Below, piece by piece: positions 1-8,465 of a stretch of DNA of 13,027 bases (its first letter is position 1; each line of letters opens with the position of its first letter). The stretch comes from Euperipatoides rowelli (lineage: Eukaryota; Onychophora; Udeonychophora; Euonychophora; Peripatopsidae). The notes beneath the pieces are model-generated. The model made no database searches. It was not told where the DNA came from and worked only from the letters and a program-made list of their open reading frames with translations. Location: assembly GCA_003024985.2 (NCBI GenBank), contig PXIH01S0008043.1; one strand, 5' to 3'. The position numbers and the translations under genes are program-made.

Positions 1-31
1 CTTTCATTGCTTTTGTGCCAACTTCAATCCA

Positions 32-190
32 TTATTCATGCTTGAAGCCAGGTCGGGGAACTAGCATCGTTAGTTTACAAGAAATATCATCTTCAAACCT
101 GTGTTTGGGGTTCCTTCTGTATTCATAATTTTTAGATGGCTGGGCACGTTCCATTTTTGATGTACCTGTCTTACTAGGTAAGTAATTATT
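32..190 (-). other. Short open frame in a GC-richer patch; possible exon or old repeat
   Basis: The minus frame is open from 190 to a TAA at 34-32. From an ATG at 154 it gives 40 residues, rich in Arg and Lys, including MERAQPSKNYEYRRNPKHR and ending LVPRPGFKHE. An AG that could serve as an acceptor lies just upstream (ctag at about 177-174, weak pyrimidine tract). The plus strand is also open from the window edge to a stop near 126-128, and a perfect-looking donor (TAG|GTAAGT) sits at 175-183. The patch is less AT-rich than its surroundings. It does not match the expected next MAGUK exon and I do not recognise either peptide. It may be an exon of another transcript, a 3' UTR piece, or a repeat remnant. 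Confidence 0.2.
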
Positions 191-481
191 TTATACTTAC
201 ATTAGTTGTAATAATAGTTTTAAGTTATTGTGCAAGTTGAACTGTAACTAAATGTTACGATATTATTATCTATTCAACTTCCTGGAGTTTGCATTCCTAT
301 ACGTTTATATATTAAACATTCAATTTATTATGAACATAAATCAATATGTATTAAACATGTGACAATATAAATCTTAGCCATAGAAAGGACATAGGTTTAT
401 TTACATAATAAAAACATTAAATTATATTAAAAAATTATAAATACATTAGATATAATATAGAGTAACAAAAGATGGACAAAT
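191..481. other. AT-rich sequence, nothing recognised
   Basis: Very AT-rich with short A and T runs and stops in all frames. It lies just 3' of the LINE remnant on the minus strand and could include that element's decayed 3' UTR, but no poly-A tail or target duplication could be picked out. Confidence 0.5.
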
Positions 482-849
482 TTAACTTTGAGTTCTAATG
501 AAAGGTAAATAATAATCATTAGCATTTCTAGTAGTTCTACCAATCAAAGCTTGATGTCTATTGAGTTCAATATGACTAAATTAAGAAAAAAAAAACTTAT
601 TAGCAAATGATTTAACAAGGTGTTTTCTTCTGTTAGCATTTGAAGTAATATTAAGCAAATTAATGATTCTTGGTAATTAACAAATTAAACTACCTAGTAA
701 AATTTGGTAGCACAAATTTGTACTGATTCAATGTCTTTGGTCTGTTGTATCTTCAGGTAACTTGACCAAACACAACAGTATTCTAATGTAATATGAATAT
801 ATTTTCAGTATAAAGCTCTCAAAATATGAATATCAGCTTTACCATCTGT
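482..849 (-). pseudogene. Decayed non-LTR (LINE-type) retrotransposon: C-terminal part of the reverse transcriptase ORF
   Basis: Seen, reading the minus strand from 849: a frame giving ILRALY, then LEYCCVWSSYL and DIESVQICATKF, followed by NYQESLICL. After a frameshift near 650-655 a second frame gives LNITSNANRRKHLVKSFANK, then HQALIGRTTRNANDYYLPF and IRTQ, ending in TAA at 484-482. Known: the order LEYC..VWSPYL, then IESVQRRATK, YEERL..L, RR and a late RNA.DYYLP..RT block is the usual end of the reverse-transcriptase polyprotein in several non-LTR families (CR1-, Jockey- or L1-like). The frame is broken by TGA (807-805), TAG (696-694), TAA (687-685), the frameshift and TAA (583-581), so it is a dead relic. 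The upstream RT motifs, including the catalytic YxDD, are not in the window. It has the same orientation as the MAGUK exon. The family is not assigned. Confidence 0.72.
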
Positions 850-1455
850 AACGGGGGTTTACTACAACGTTGTTCTGGCAGCGGAAGTCGAAGCGGTATG
901 TTATAATAGGAAACAATGTTTGGTTTTGTACTGTATTAAAATTACTATTTAGGAGGGCAGGGTTTTTCAATTACAGTGACCATTCCAGTAATTTTCTTTC
1001 ATTGAGGACAAAGGGATGGTCTCCTGATAATGAGGACATTCAGTCACCGTAACTTAGATATATATTTTGCTGTGTAACAATCAGATGAATGAATTTTAAA
1101 ACTTTTTCAAAGAATAAATAGTTTAGAAGTAGTGTCAATAATATTAAAAGTTTAAAACATAATTAAAATAGAATTTTTTTTTTCCTTTTCCTAGAAAATA
1201 ATAGAATTTTAAACAAAAATTATGGTTAGAATCCGTTATACATTCACCACCTTTTACAGTATGTAAATGTGTGATATAAACAAGTCTAATAAGATGTTAG
1301 GAATTAAAATAGTCTTAAGCTACGGTAGTTGGAGTGAGTGTTCAGGGTATGTAAACATTACAAATGTATTGGTAGACATACAACATATTCTGACCAAAAT
1401 TATTTTATATTTAAAATAATATAAACATGAATATTTAAATGAATAAAAAAATTAC
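850..1455. other. Non-coding stretch with a GC-richer island (about 841-1060)
   Basis: About 841-1060 is clearly less AT-rich than its neighbours and carries a 60-codon plus frame (870-1052) with no recognisable motif. A donor-like GTATGT follows AAGCG at about 896. The island abuts the upstream edge of the LINE remnant, so it may be a more decayed part of that insertion or an older repeat; none of its six frames showed clear RT motifs. 1060-1455 is AT-rich with nothing recognised. Confidence 0.35.
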
Positions 1456-1658
1456 CTGCGGGTTACAATCGAAGATACACATTTTCCCAGAACGGATAAC
1501 CGCACGGATTGAATCCAATTTGGTTCCATATAGGTTGCCTGCATANTCTCCAAATTCTAAGTAACGATTTTGACTAATGTCAGCCTCCATAGATTCCTTT
1601 GTGACAAAATAATAGCTCTTCCCATCTTCTTCAGTTTCATAAGGCATACGTGAAGTAT
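1456..1658 (-). CDS. MPP2/MPP6-like: Internal exon of an MPP2/MPP6-like MAGUK scaffold protein (guanylate-kinase-like domain)
   Basis: Seen: a 203-nt open exon bordered by an acceptor AG at 1660-1659, preceded by a T-rich tract, and a donor GT at 1455-1454 (CAG|gtaatt). It starts with the last two bases of a split codon (Asp if the previous exon ends in G) and ends on a codon boundary. The 67 complete codons contain TSRMP, EEDGKSYYFV, MEADI, YLEFG, YAGNLYGTKLDSI and CIFDCNPQ, in the order found in MAGUK guanylate-kinase domains; MEADI, GNLYGTK-DSI and NPQ point to MPP2/MPP6/varicose rather than MPP1, MPP5 or MPP7. Known: these membrane-associated scaffolds organise junction and polarity complexes, and their GK domain binds proteins instead of converting GMP. 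Consistent with this, the second Arg of the enzyme RxPR motif is Tyr and the Ser of YGTS is Lys. The codon at 1548-1546 is GAN (Asp or Glu); the family has Glu. The Met at 1647 is internal, not a start. No flanking exon of the gene was found in the window. Confidence 0.93.
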
Positions 1659-2907
1659 CTTAAATAAAAAAAATGGGGGAAAATGTTCATAAGTGATAAA
1701 ATATATACAATTATTTTTTGTTTTTATTTTATATTTTAAAAAAACAATAAGGATAAATGCTACATCCTATGAGTTTTAAAGACTGGGAAAAATTTAATAA
1801 TCCAAAAATATAAATAAACTCATTCTTTCAGTAAACATAATGTATTGATGTTGAGTTTGCAATTTAGTTTACATCTAGTTTTAATTTTTAAAATATCATC
1901 ATGGCAGGTCAAAATTTAATTGACGAACTAATAATAAATAATCTCCTAATTTTAGATTAATGTATAAAACAATTCCAAGGATTTTAAATATTATTATAGA
2001 AATGTTAGTAGGTAAAGTTTACTATAATTTAGCTCTTTCAAGAGAGATTATAGTCTTAGGAAAATTAGTATTTCTAAATAAGTTTGAAAGACAAAAGCTA
2101 ATAAAATATGGAAACTCTAAAACATGTTAAGCTGTGCTCAAGCAAAAAAAAATAGACAACTAAAAAACGTTGTCATTGCAGTGTTTCCCTAATGGTGAAT
2201 CAACTAATGGGTTGAAATGTGTTGAAATCCCTTATTTACAACATCTAAGTGTTAATAAAAATTTCTATGGGAGAGAACAAAAAGTTATTGAACAAAAAAC
2301 ATGGAAATTTACAATGAAATGATGCTATATACCTGAATAAATAAGGTTATAAAGATCTAGGACAATTGGTAGACTATTGTGGCAATGATTTTAGAGTAAA
2401 CATTATCAGTGATATATAGAAACTTTTTTTTCGAATATAATCACTAGTTGGTTGCTTGGTGGTGTACAAATACTTTTATTTTATTTTTTAATCACACTCA
2501 ACCTTTACCCATGAAAAACCACTCTGGAGCTAATACTGTTGTATGATAACATCATGGGTGCTCATATCTATTTAGATATGAAATTTGGCTACAATCATGA
2601 TTTTATCAGGAAAAAAAATGATTGCAAATAAAATTATATGTAATAACAAATAGCATGAGTGCCGCAAAAGGATTCATAGCGACTGAATTTGAAATTATTT
2701 ATTTCACATAGGATAAATTTGTTATTTTCTTTATTCTTTTGTCCAAGTATCAGGTAATTAGCAGGTTTCCATGCTTTAATAAAAAAAAATAAAGGAATGA
2801 GCTGTATCATTACAATATTGTCAATTTTTCACAGCTGATCTTTTTTTCCCAGCCATATAAACACCATACTTTAAAGATAAATGTACCTAAATTGGTTGGA
2901 CTAATCC
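1659..2907. other. AT-rich intron sequence, nothing recognised except a small palindrome
   Basis: No coding frame, tandem repeat or element ends seen. A short perfect inverted repeat, CATATCTA and TAGATATG around a 2-base centre (2563-2580), is the only structure noticed, and it is expected by chance in sequence this AT-rich. Confidence 0.5.
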
Positions 2908-2939
2908 ATAATTTGTGTTGCCACCTTTTGTTTTCCACA
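2908..2939 (+). repeat. Detached single copy of the 40-bp minisatellite unit
   Basis: This 32-base stretch, containing TTTGTGTTGCCACCTTTT, matches 4077-4108 in the minisatellite array at 30 of 32 positions and in the same orientation. It lies about 1 kb before the array. It may be a seed copy, a copy separated by later insertion, or a sign that the unit is a dispersed repeat in this genome. Confidence 0.75.
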
Positions 2940-2940
2940 T

Positions 2941-3658
2941 GTAAATAGTACAGGACAGTGACTAATATGTTAAAATTTACTATAGTTCGTAATTCCTACC
3001 ACCAGTCTTTTAAAATAGTATGATCATTTGTATCACTGAGGATGAAAGTCGGTACTTAAAATCAACTCTGAAATGTTCATTTTGTGTAGCACCATACATT
3101 GAATTTAAATTTTTCATGCAGTCACACATACAGTAAATTCCCTAATAAATATTTCCATTTTCTCCATGCTCTGAAAATGTATGTAAATAATAAAGATCAA
3201 TAAAAGTAAAACAATACTCACTGTTGATCTAAGTATCATTTTTGCATTAAAATTCAAAGCTTGCCTAAGTCAATTGCTAATTCATGTTCAAAGGAATTCA
3301 ACCTCCACCCTACTTGCATTTTAATTGCAAAGAAAAATAGTATTTGCAGTATACTTAATGTTTTCAAATAAAATTTGAGATTTCAAATGTTACCCATAAT
3401 GCCTTTTACCAATGATTCAAGTTTTTACTGTGAGTTGTCATTGTGATTGTTTATTGGAAAAATGATTGATTTTTTTATTGAAGATGATTGGAGTATTGAT
3501 TAATATTTATTGTTCAGCCAAGATGACTAAATTGTATGTTGTGCCAGTAGGATTTCATTTTATTTTCTAAAATAAAATACAAAGATGAAAAAAAAGAACT
3601 TGAAGGTTATTTATAATTTACTTGAAAAGTGAATAGGTAACTTTCTCCCCCCTCCCAT
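2941..3658. other. AT-rich sequence, nothing recognised
   Basis: Lies between the detached repeat copy and the CT microsatellite. No open frame of note and no repeat structure seen. If the 40-bp repeat was once continuous, this stretch would be later insertion, but no target duplication was seen. Confidence 0.45.
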
Positions 3659-3684
3659 CTCTCTCTCTCTCTCTCTCTCTCTCT
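3659..3684 (+). repeat. (CT)13 dinucleotide microsatellite
   Basis: Thirteen uninterrupted CT units, preceded by a C-rich run (CTCCCCCCTCCCAT). The length and purity suggest it is polymorphic. The complementary strand is a pure GA run. Confidence 0.97.
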
Positions 3685-3940
3685 ATAAATAAGTCAATCT
3701 CAGAACATTCTTTACAATATAGAGGGTTCAAATGATTTAAATCGATTTATTGAAGAGGAGGATTTAAATAGAAGACTCTTATCTCTTTTCCCAAAATATT
3801 TAATAATCAAATTTCATTAACAAAAGATATAAATACTAACTAAAATAAAANTATTAAAATTAAATATTTCTGAAGGACAAATATCGGTTTGAGTGACCAA
3901 AATAAAAGAAGTGGCACATAATTTTGCTTCTTGGTTAAAT
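3685..3940. other. AT-rich spacer between the microsatellite and the minisatellite
   Basis: Nothing recognised. It contains one ambiguous base at 3851, which may mark a poorly resolved assembly position close to the repeat array. Confidence 0.45.
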
Positions 3941-4416
3941 ATTGCCACATCTTTTATGTGTTGATATGTGTTGCCAGATCTTTTATTTTACACAATCTGA
4001 TATAATTTGTTTTGCCACCTCTTTTATTTTACACAATCTGATATTTGTGTTGCCACCTTTTATTTTACACAATCATATAATTTGTGTTGCCACCTTTTAT
4101 TTTACACAAGCTGATATAATTTGTGTTGCCATTTCTTTTATTTTACACTTTCAATCTGGTATAATTTCTGTTGCAACCTCTTATTTTGCACACTTCATCT
4201 AATACAATGTTTGACTTCTTTGATTTGCACACTCAATCTGATATTTGTGTTGCCACCTTGTATTTTAGACTCAATCTGATCAAATTGTGTAGTCACCTCT
4301 TATTAAGATCACTCACAAGGATACAATGTGATGCCACCTCTTATTTTGTGCACACAATCTGTTCAATTTGTGTTACTACCTTTTATTTTGCACACTCATT
4401 CCAATTCAATTTATGT
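3941..4416 (+). repeat. Minisatellite: about 12 tandem copies of a ~40-bp unit
   Basis: The landmark TGCCAC(C), or a close variant, recurs at about 3943, 3972, 4013, 4051, 4088, 4127, 4172, 4212, 4251, 4292, 4332 and 4374. Spacings are 29, then 37 to 45, mostly 39-41. Each unit reads roughly TTTGTGTTGCCACCT, CTTTTATTTTACACA, then ATCTGATATAA. Copies 3-5 are the most alike; copies toward 4416 are more diverged and change TTTTACACA to TTTTGCACACTC. Two plus-strand open frames (3942-4202 and 4171-4440) are by-products: runs such as FILH and YFTQ reappear simply because the DNA unit repeats, unit length is not kept to a multiple of three, and no family motif is present. A detached unit lies at 2908-2939. 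Confidence 0.93.
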
Positions 4417-5630
4417 AAAATATATAACAAAATAAGTTAATTATGTAATAAGTATTAGTGTCAAAAATAGACTTAAAAAGCTATTTAAAAAGTTAGTCAA
4501 ATCTACTTAGTTTCCTGATCCAAAATTACAGCAATGCCTTAATATTTAATTCCAATTACTTGTTGATTGAATTCATAAACTTTTATTAGAAAAAATATCA
4601 TTCTAAGAGTAGTTGATTCCCTCATTTTTCACAACCATTTGCCTTTCTCCCAAGTATCATTCTCTAACTCCTATCCCCTCTGTTCACCCACCTCCATAAA
4701 TATATTTATTTGATGCATCTCACTCTACGACTTTCAGTACTTTTCTATCTATCCCCTCCATTCTTCCCTCCCTCAATCTCTCCTTCCATCCATCCAATTA
4801 CCCATCTATAAAGAGATTGAATAAATTTTTCACTCTTACATTGAGAACAACCATTTTCACACAACCAATCTCCATTTTCATCCTACTAAGATATTTTTTT
4901 CTAGAAAGAATTTCTTTACCACAAACCTAAAGGAAGAGAATTCACAACAGATCAATTAATCAGCAGATTGATCATTACTAAAGCCATGGTAATTTCAAGT
5001 GGTTTTGCCTTAGATTTTAACCTTGGATATTTTTATCAAAAAGTTTAATTTGACCACATCACTGTTCAGTAAATTGCTTGCTGTTACTTAATGAGTGAAT
5101 TTCAGATGTATACTCATGTGAATTTTTAGTTTTCCTTATAGTGTAATCTGAAAATAAAAGGGTTAATAAAGAAGTATACATTTATAATGTTTCCAAAAAT
5201 CCACCATTTTGATTATTTAATATGGAAGATAATTTACTATTTTAAAGATTAAAATATTCACAAAAAATTACTACCATCTTGAATCAAAATGTTTGGCAAT
5301 TAACATTTTTATAGATTAAAATAAAATCATAAAACATCAATTAATTGAAGTAAAGCAATGGTTTCCCTAAGGAATAGAAGGGTACAAAACCATCTATCAT
5401 AAGAGGCCAAGGTCTCCACCTAGATCCTAACAATAAGGCAAACATTTACTTGTTTCATTTGTTAGCTAAGGATTAAAGTCTAGGAATAATAACCCAAAGA
5501 CTGATAGACAATGACTCCATAACTGACACTTGTTTTTTAAAAAGTGAAAGTAACACAATAAGAAAAAAATGAAGTCAAAGGTATGGGAGTTAGTGTGGCT
5601 TCCTAATTTTGTAATAAAGAACTTCTCCAA
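4417..5630. other. AT-rich sequence with a pyrimidine-rich tract (about 4617-4800)
   Basis: About 4617-4800 is strikingly rich in C and T on the plus strand, with many short CTCC, TCCC, CCATC and ATCCATCC runs and few G, unlike the flanks. It does not form a clean tandem repeat. 5380-5520 is slightly less AT-rich, but no coding motif was recognised. Nothing else seen. Confidence 0.5.
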
Positions 5631-6199
5631 ATCTATATAAGAAAAGAGTAGAAATTTATGTATATTGGTAAGGTTTGATACTCCACCTCAACCACCCATC
5701 CTAGAACAATGAAGTTTGATTTACTTGAAAGTCTTGATATAGCAGATCTATATAATGAGAGTAGAAATGTCTGTAAATTGGTAAGGTTTGATACTCCTCC
5801 TCAACCACTCACCCTATCACAATGATGTTTGATTTAGATGAAAGCCCTGTTAAAGCAGATCTATATAATAAAAGAGTAGAAATCACTGTATATTGGTAAG
5901 GTTTGATACTCCTCAACCATGCATCCTAGCACAATGATGTTTGATTTACTGACAAGTCCAGCTAAAGCAGATCTGTATAATAAAAAAAAGTAGAAATGTC
6001 TGTATAGTGGTAAGGTTTGATACTACTCAACCACTCATCCTAGGACAATGATGTTTGATTTACTGACAAGTCCAGCTAAAGCATATCTGTATAATAAAAA
6101 AGTAGAAATGTCTGTATAGTGGTAAGGTTTGATACTACTTAACCACTCATCCTAGCACAATGATGTTTGATTTACTTGTAAGTCCTGTTAAAGCAGATC
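5631..6199 (+). repeat. Tandem array: five copies of a ~113-bp unit
   Basis: Taking the ATC(C/T) that follows ...AAAGCAG as the unit boundary, units begin at 5631, 5746, 5859, 5971 and 6085, and the array ends at 6197-6199; lengths are 115, 113, 112, 114 and 112. The 16-base core GGTAAGGTTTGATACT is identical in all five (from about 5667, 5780, 5895, 6009 and 6121). Other conserved parts are GTAGAAAT, CAACCA, CATCCTAG, ACAATGATGTTTGATTTA and, before the boundary, TAAAGCAGATC. Differences are mostly single bases, an A-run of varying length and a CTC insertion in the first two units. The third and fourth units are most alike (GACAAGTCCAGCTAAAGCA), which suggests a recent duplication there. Unit lengths are not multiples of three and frames contain stops, so the array itself is unlikely to be coding. 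Confidence 0.95.
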
Positions 6200-6348
6200 C
6201 GACTGATATTTTGGATTCCCTTGACCTTCCCTACTATGGGGATAAATTTTTGAAAATTGACAGTAAAAGGAGCAATGAAGTTTCTGCCGATTGTATAGGA
6301 AACTCTCATGCTCCAATTACTCCAGAAACAGGCCAAGATGCATTCTAA
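6197..6348 (+). CDS. Coding-like segment ending in a stop; possible terminal exon of an unknown gene
   Basis: Directly after the last 113-bp unit the sequence becomes clearly less AT-rich (about 40% G+C by count over 6184-6348) and is open to TAA at 6346-6348. From Asp at 6196 it gives 50 residues, including DPTDILDSLDLPYYGDKF, then LKIDSKRSNEVSADC, and ending ITPETGQDAF. The composition is balanced and hydrophilic, unlike the low-complexity peptides of the flanks. A possible acceptor (gttaaagCAG|AT) lies at 6194-6196 and a branch-like TTTGATTTAC upstream. An AATAAA at about 6629-6634 could serve as a poly-A signal. A frame that begins in the last repeat unit (ATG at 6160) would give 62 residues. 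I do not recognise the peptide. It could equally be a chance open frame or a fragment of an old mobile element. Confidence 0.25.
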
Positions 6349-7979
6349 AACTTATTTGTAGCCCCATAGGCAACTTTTTTTTTTGCTAGTCTTCCATAAT
6401 TCTTAATTGATTTGTCCAGACTTGAAACACCAGAAATTTCAAAATGAAGAAAATCTTTATTATGTTACGCACACAACACCTGATACATTTACAATTCTAA
6501 GTTGAAAAGTCACAAGCAAAGAAATTAATATTTTGTTATTATTTCTAACATAATTTATTAAAAGAAAAAAGTTATTTAGGTTTAAAAAAAAAGATTGAAC
6601 AATCTCTTGGATTACCTCTATTTTAATCAATAAAACATTTCTATGATTTTTCAATGGTTTTTTATGTTATCCACATAGAAATTCTAATAATAATATTTTC
6701 TTATTTAACTATTTTTTTTTTGACAAATGAACGATCAGTTTTTGGTCTTTAAATCCTTATTGCATAATGCACACATGTTTTTGGGTTTATGCTTTTCACG
6801 GAGATTTTGCAGAGTTTTTATAATTATGCAAATGAGCAAATAGTGTGCTTTTCTTCTAAAATATATTTTAATATCACGGATCGGCAACTGATCAATCTAT
6901 TTGATTGATTAATCAGTATGGAAAGACATGATAATAACTGTTTTCCTATTAGGTTTTTTTCAAGTGCAGCATTTAAAACAATACTTTTATAACTTGTGCT
7001 GTTTTTCGTAATTAGAATTTGCACTCAGTTTTGATGTTATGCTTGATTTTTGGATGGGTGAAAATTTGGAAATGTACACTCTGATTAACGTACATTTGAT
7101 TTTCTGAATTTAAATATTTGCTGTGCTCTGAAAAAGTAGGTAAATACGAAACACTGATCAACGGTGAAGAAAAAACTGGTTGTCTGCCTCAGACAGTAAA
7201 TTTCAGAACAAAAGATTTAATTTTTTTTTTCAAAAGTTTTTAAATAGAAATTAATTTAAAAAAATTATAGGTGACCTTTAAGAAGTTTTTTTATCAGTGT
7301 AAAATTGCGCAATCTTCTTTTTAAACAATTATCTTAGTGCTTGCTATAAGATGACCCTTTCAATATTTGTACAAGAGAGAAGACTTGGCTTTTTTTTTAT
7401 TTTTTTGAATCACTTTTTTTTTATATGAACTAAATAACTTCACTAGATACTCAAATGAATCAGTTTTGTCAAAATGTTAAATCTAAGAAATTCTCAACAC
7501 CTTCAATAAAGCAACATTTTAGCATTTATTCTGATTTATTTTGCTTCTTGTTGTTTAGAAGAAAAAAAAAGAATTTATACATACCGTAATATTTTTTAAA
7601 TTGGATAAGACAGTTTTTTTTAGCTCAATTTAAATGAATATTTGAGGAGATTTAACTATCTTTCGAATGAATGATTTTAGTTGAAATACTCGATCTATTC
7701 ATGTGGGTTGTCAAGCAAGCACCATCAAAGAAGAAAAAGATTGTAGCCTTGTTGATAGACTAGAAAATGATGATAAATTTGATTAATTTAGAAATTAACT
7801 TATTTTAGATTTTTATTAAATTCCAAATTATGTTATTGATTAATTTAAATTTTGTAATTAAAATAAAAATTATCACATAAGACTAGAAAATAAAAAGGGA
7901 TAACTTTTTCATAATTCATCTTTTTCTCCTTAGGTTTGAATAATACATTTGAAATATTAAACTATTAGATTAAATATAT
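6349..7979. other. AT-rich sequence, nothing recognised
   Basis: Long T and A runs and frequent stops. Minus-strand open frames at 6460-6654 and 6824-7024 are low-complexity and carry no motif. A perfect octamer ATGCAAAT lies at 6826-6833 but is a single short site. No repeat ends or tandem structure seen. Confidence 0.5.
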
Positions 7980-8465
7980 TTATTTATTAATTCATATTTA
8001 CATTAGAGCCTACTTATTAATTTGCTTATGGATTAGGGTTTAGAGTTGATATTAAGGTTAGTTAACTAAATTATCCAACGGATGTGTAGAGATGATGATG
8101 ATGGAAAAGATGTAAATGCCACATTTATTTATTCACATAAATATTCATCTATTTGGATTAGGGTTAGAGTATATTTATTAACTTGTACAAATTAGACTCA
8201 GCATTGATTTAACTTTTAAGTTAAATAATTTTTATCTGTTTGTCATAGTATTCATTTGAACAATAAAGATGAGAGGAAAAACATTTACAGATTGATATTT
8301 ATTGATGAGAAATGCACATATTTATTACTTCACTTATTGGGTTAAGGTTAGTGTTTTTATTGGTTTACATAATTGGATTAGTGATAGAGTATGTTTACTG
8401 ATTCATTGATTATATTATAGATCAGAGTTTGTTTTAGAATTTGAATTTTGTTGATTAGGGTGAGA
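7980..8465 (+). repeat. Degenerate dispersed copies of a GGATTAGGGTTAGAG-like unit
   Basis: Related copies occur at about 8030-8055 (GGATTAGGGTTTAGAG), 8155-8177 and 8375-8397; the last two match at 20 of 23 positions. Weaker partners are TTGGGTTAAGGTTAG at about 8337 and TTGATTAGGGTGAGA at about 8451. TTTATTA-type words and a GATGA-GGAAAA stretch (about 8096 and 8269) also recur, so the region appears to be an old, eroded repeat with a period of roughly 120-220 bp. TTAGGG is the metazoan telomere unit, but here it occurs singly, not in tandem. Confidence 0.5.

Larger units (their letters stand above)
1..1455 (-). other. Presumed downstream intron of the MAGUK gene (incomplete)
   Basis: After the donor at 1455-1454, the next expected exon would encode the lid and C-terminal part of the GK domain (in relatives, a stretch like LRT-EF-PYVVFI). 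No such peptide was seen on the minus strand down to position 1. The stretch carries a LINE remnant (482-849) and two GC-richer patches (1-190 and about 841-1060). Confidence 0.55.

Noticed and set aside
870-1052. 60-codon plus-strand open frame
   Set aside because: No family motif, and it lies in a patch beside a minus-strand LINE remnant. Length is within chance expectation for a GC-richer patch, so it was kept only as a composition note.
3942-4440. Two plus-strand open frames with repeating FILH/YFTQ-like peptides
   Set aside because: They are the translation of the 40-bp minisatellite. Unit length is not kept to a multiple of three, and the peptides are low-complexity.
5746-6121. Microexons of a micro-exon gene in the 113-bp array
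   Set aside because: The candidate microexons are 35, 37, 39 and 37 nt with varying A-runs and frame stops, so coding constraint is not evident. The idea is kept only as a testable finding.
6460-6654. 64-codon minus-strand open frame
   Set aside because: Hydrophobic, Asn/Leu/Ile-rich translation of AT-rich DNA with no motif or gene context.
6826-6833. Octamer ATGCAAAT (POU-type site)
   Set aside because: A single 8-base match is expected by chance in 13 kb of AT-rich DNA, and there is no promoter context.
6824-7024. 66-codon minus-strand open frame
   Set aside because: Low-information translation of AT-rich DNA. No family motif and no splice context.
8030-8460. Interstitial telomere array (TTAGGG)n
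   Set aside because: TTAGGG occurs singly at 8033, 8158 and 8455 within a longer eroded repeat, not in tandem.
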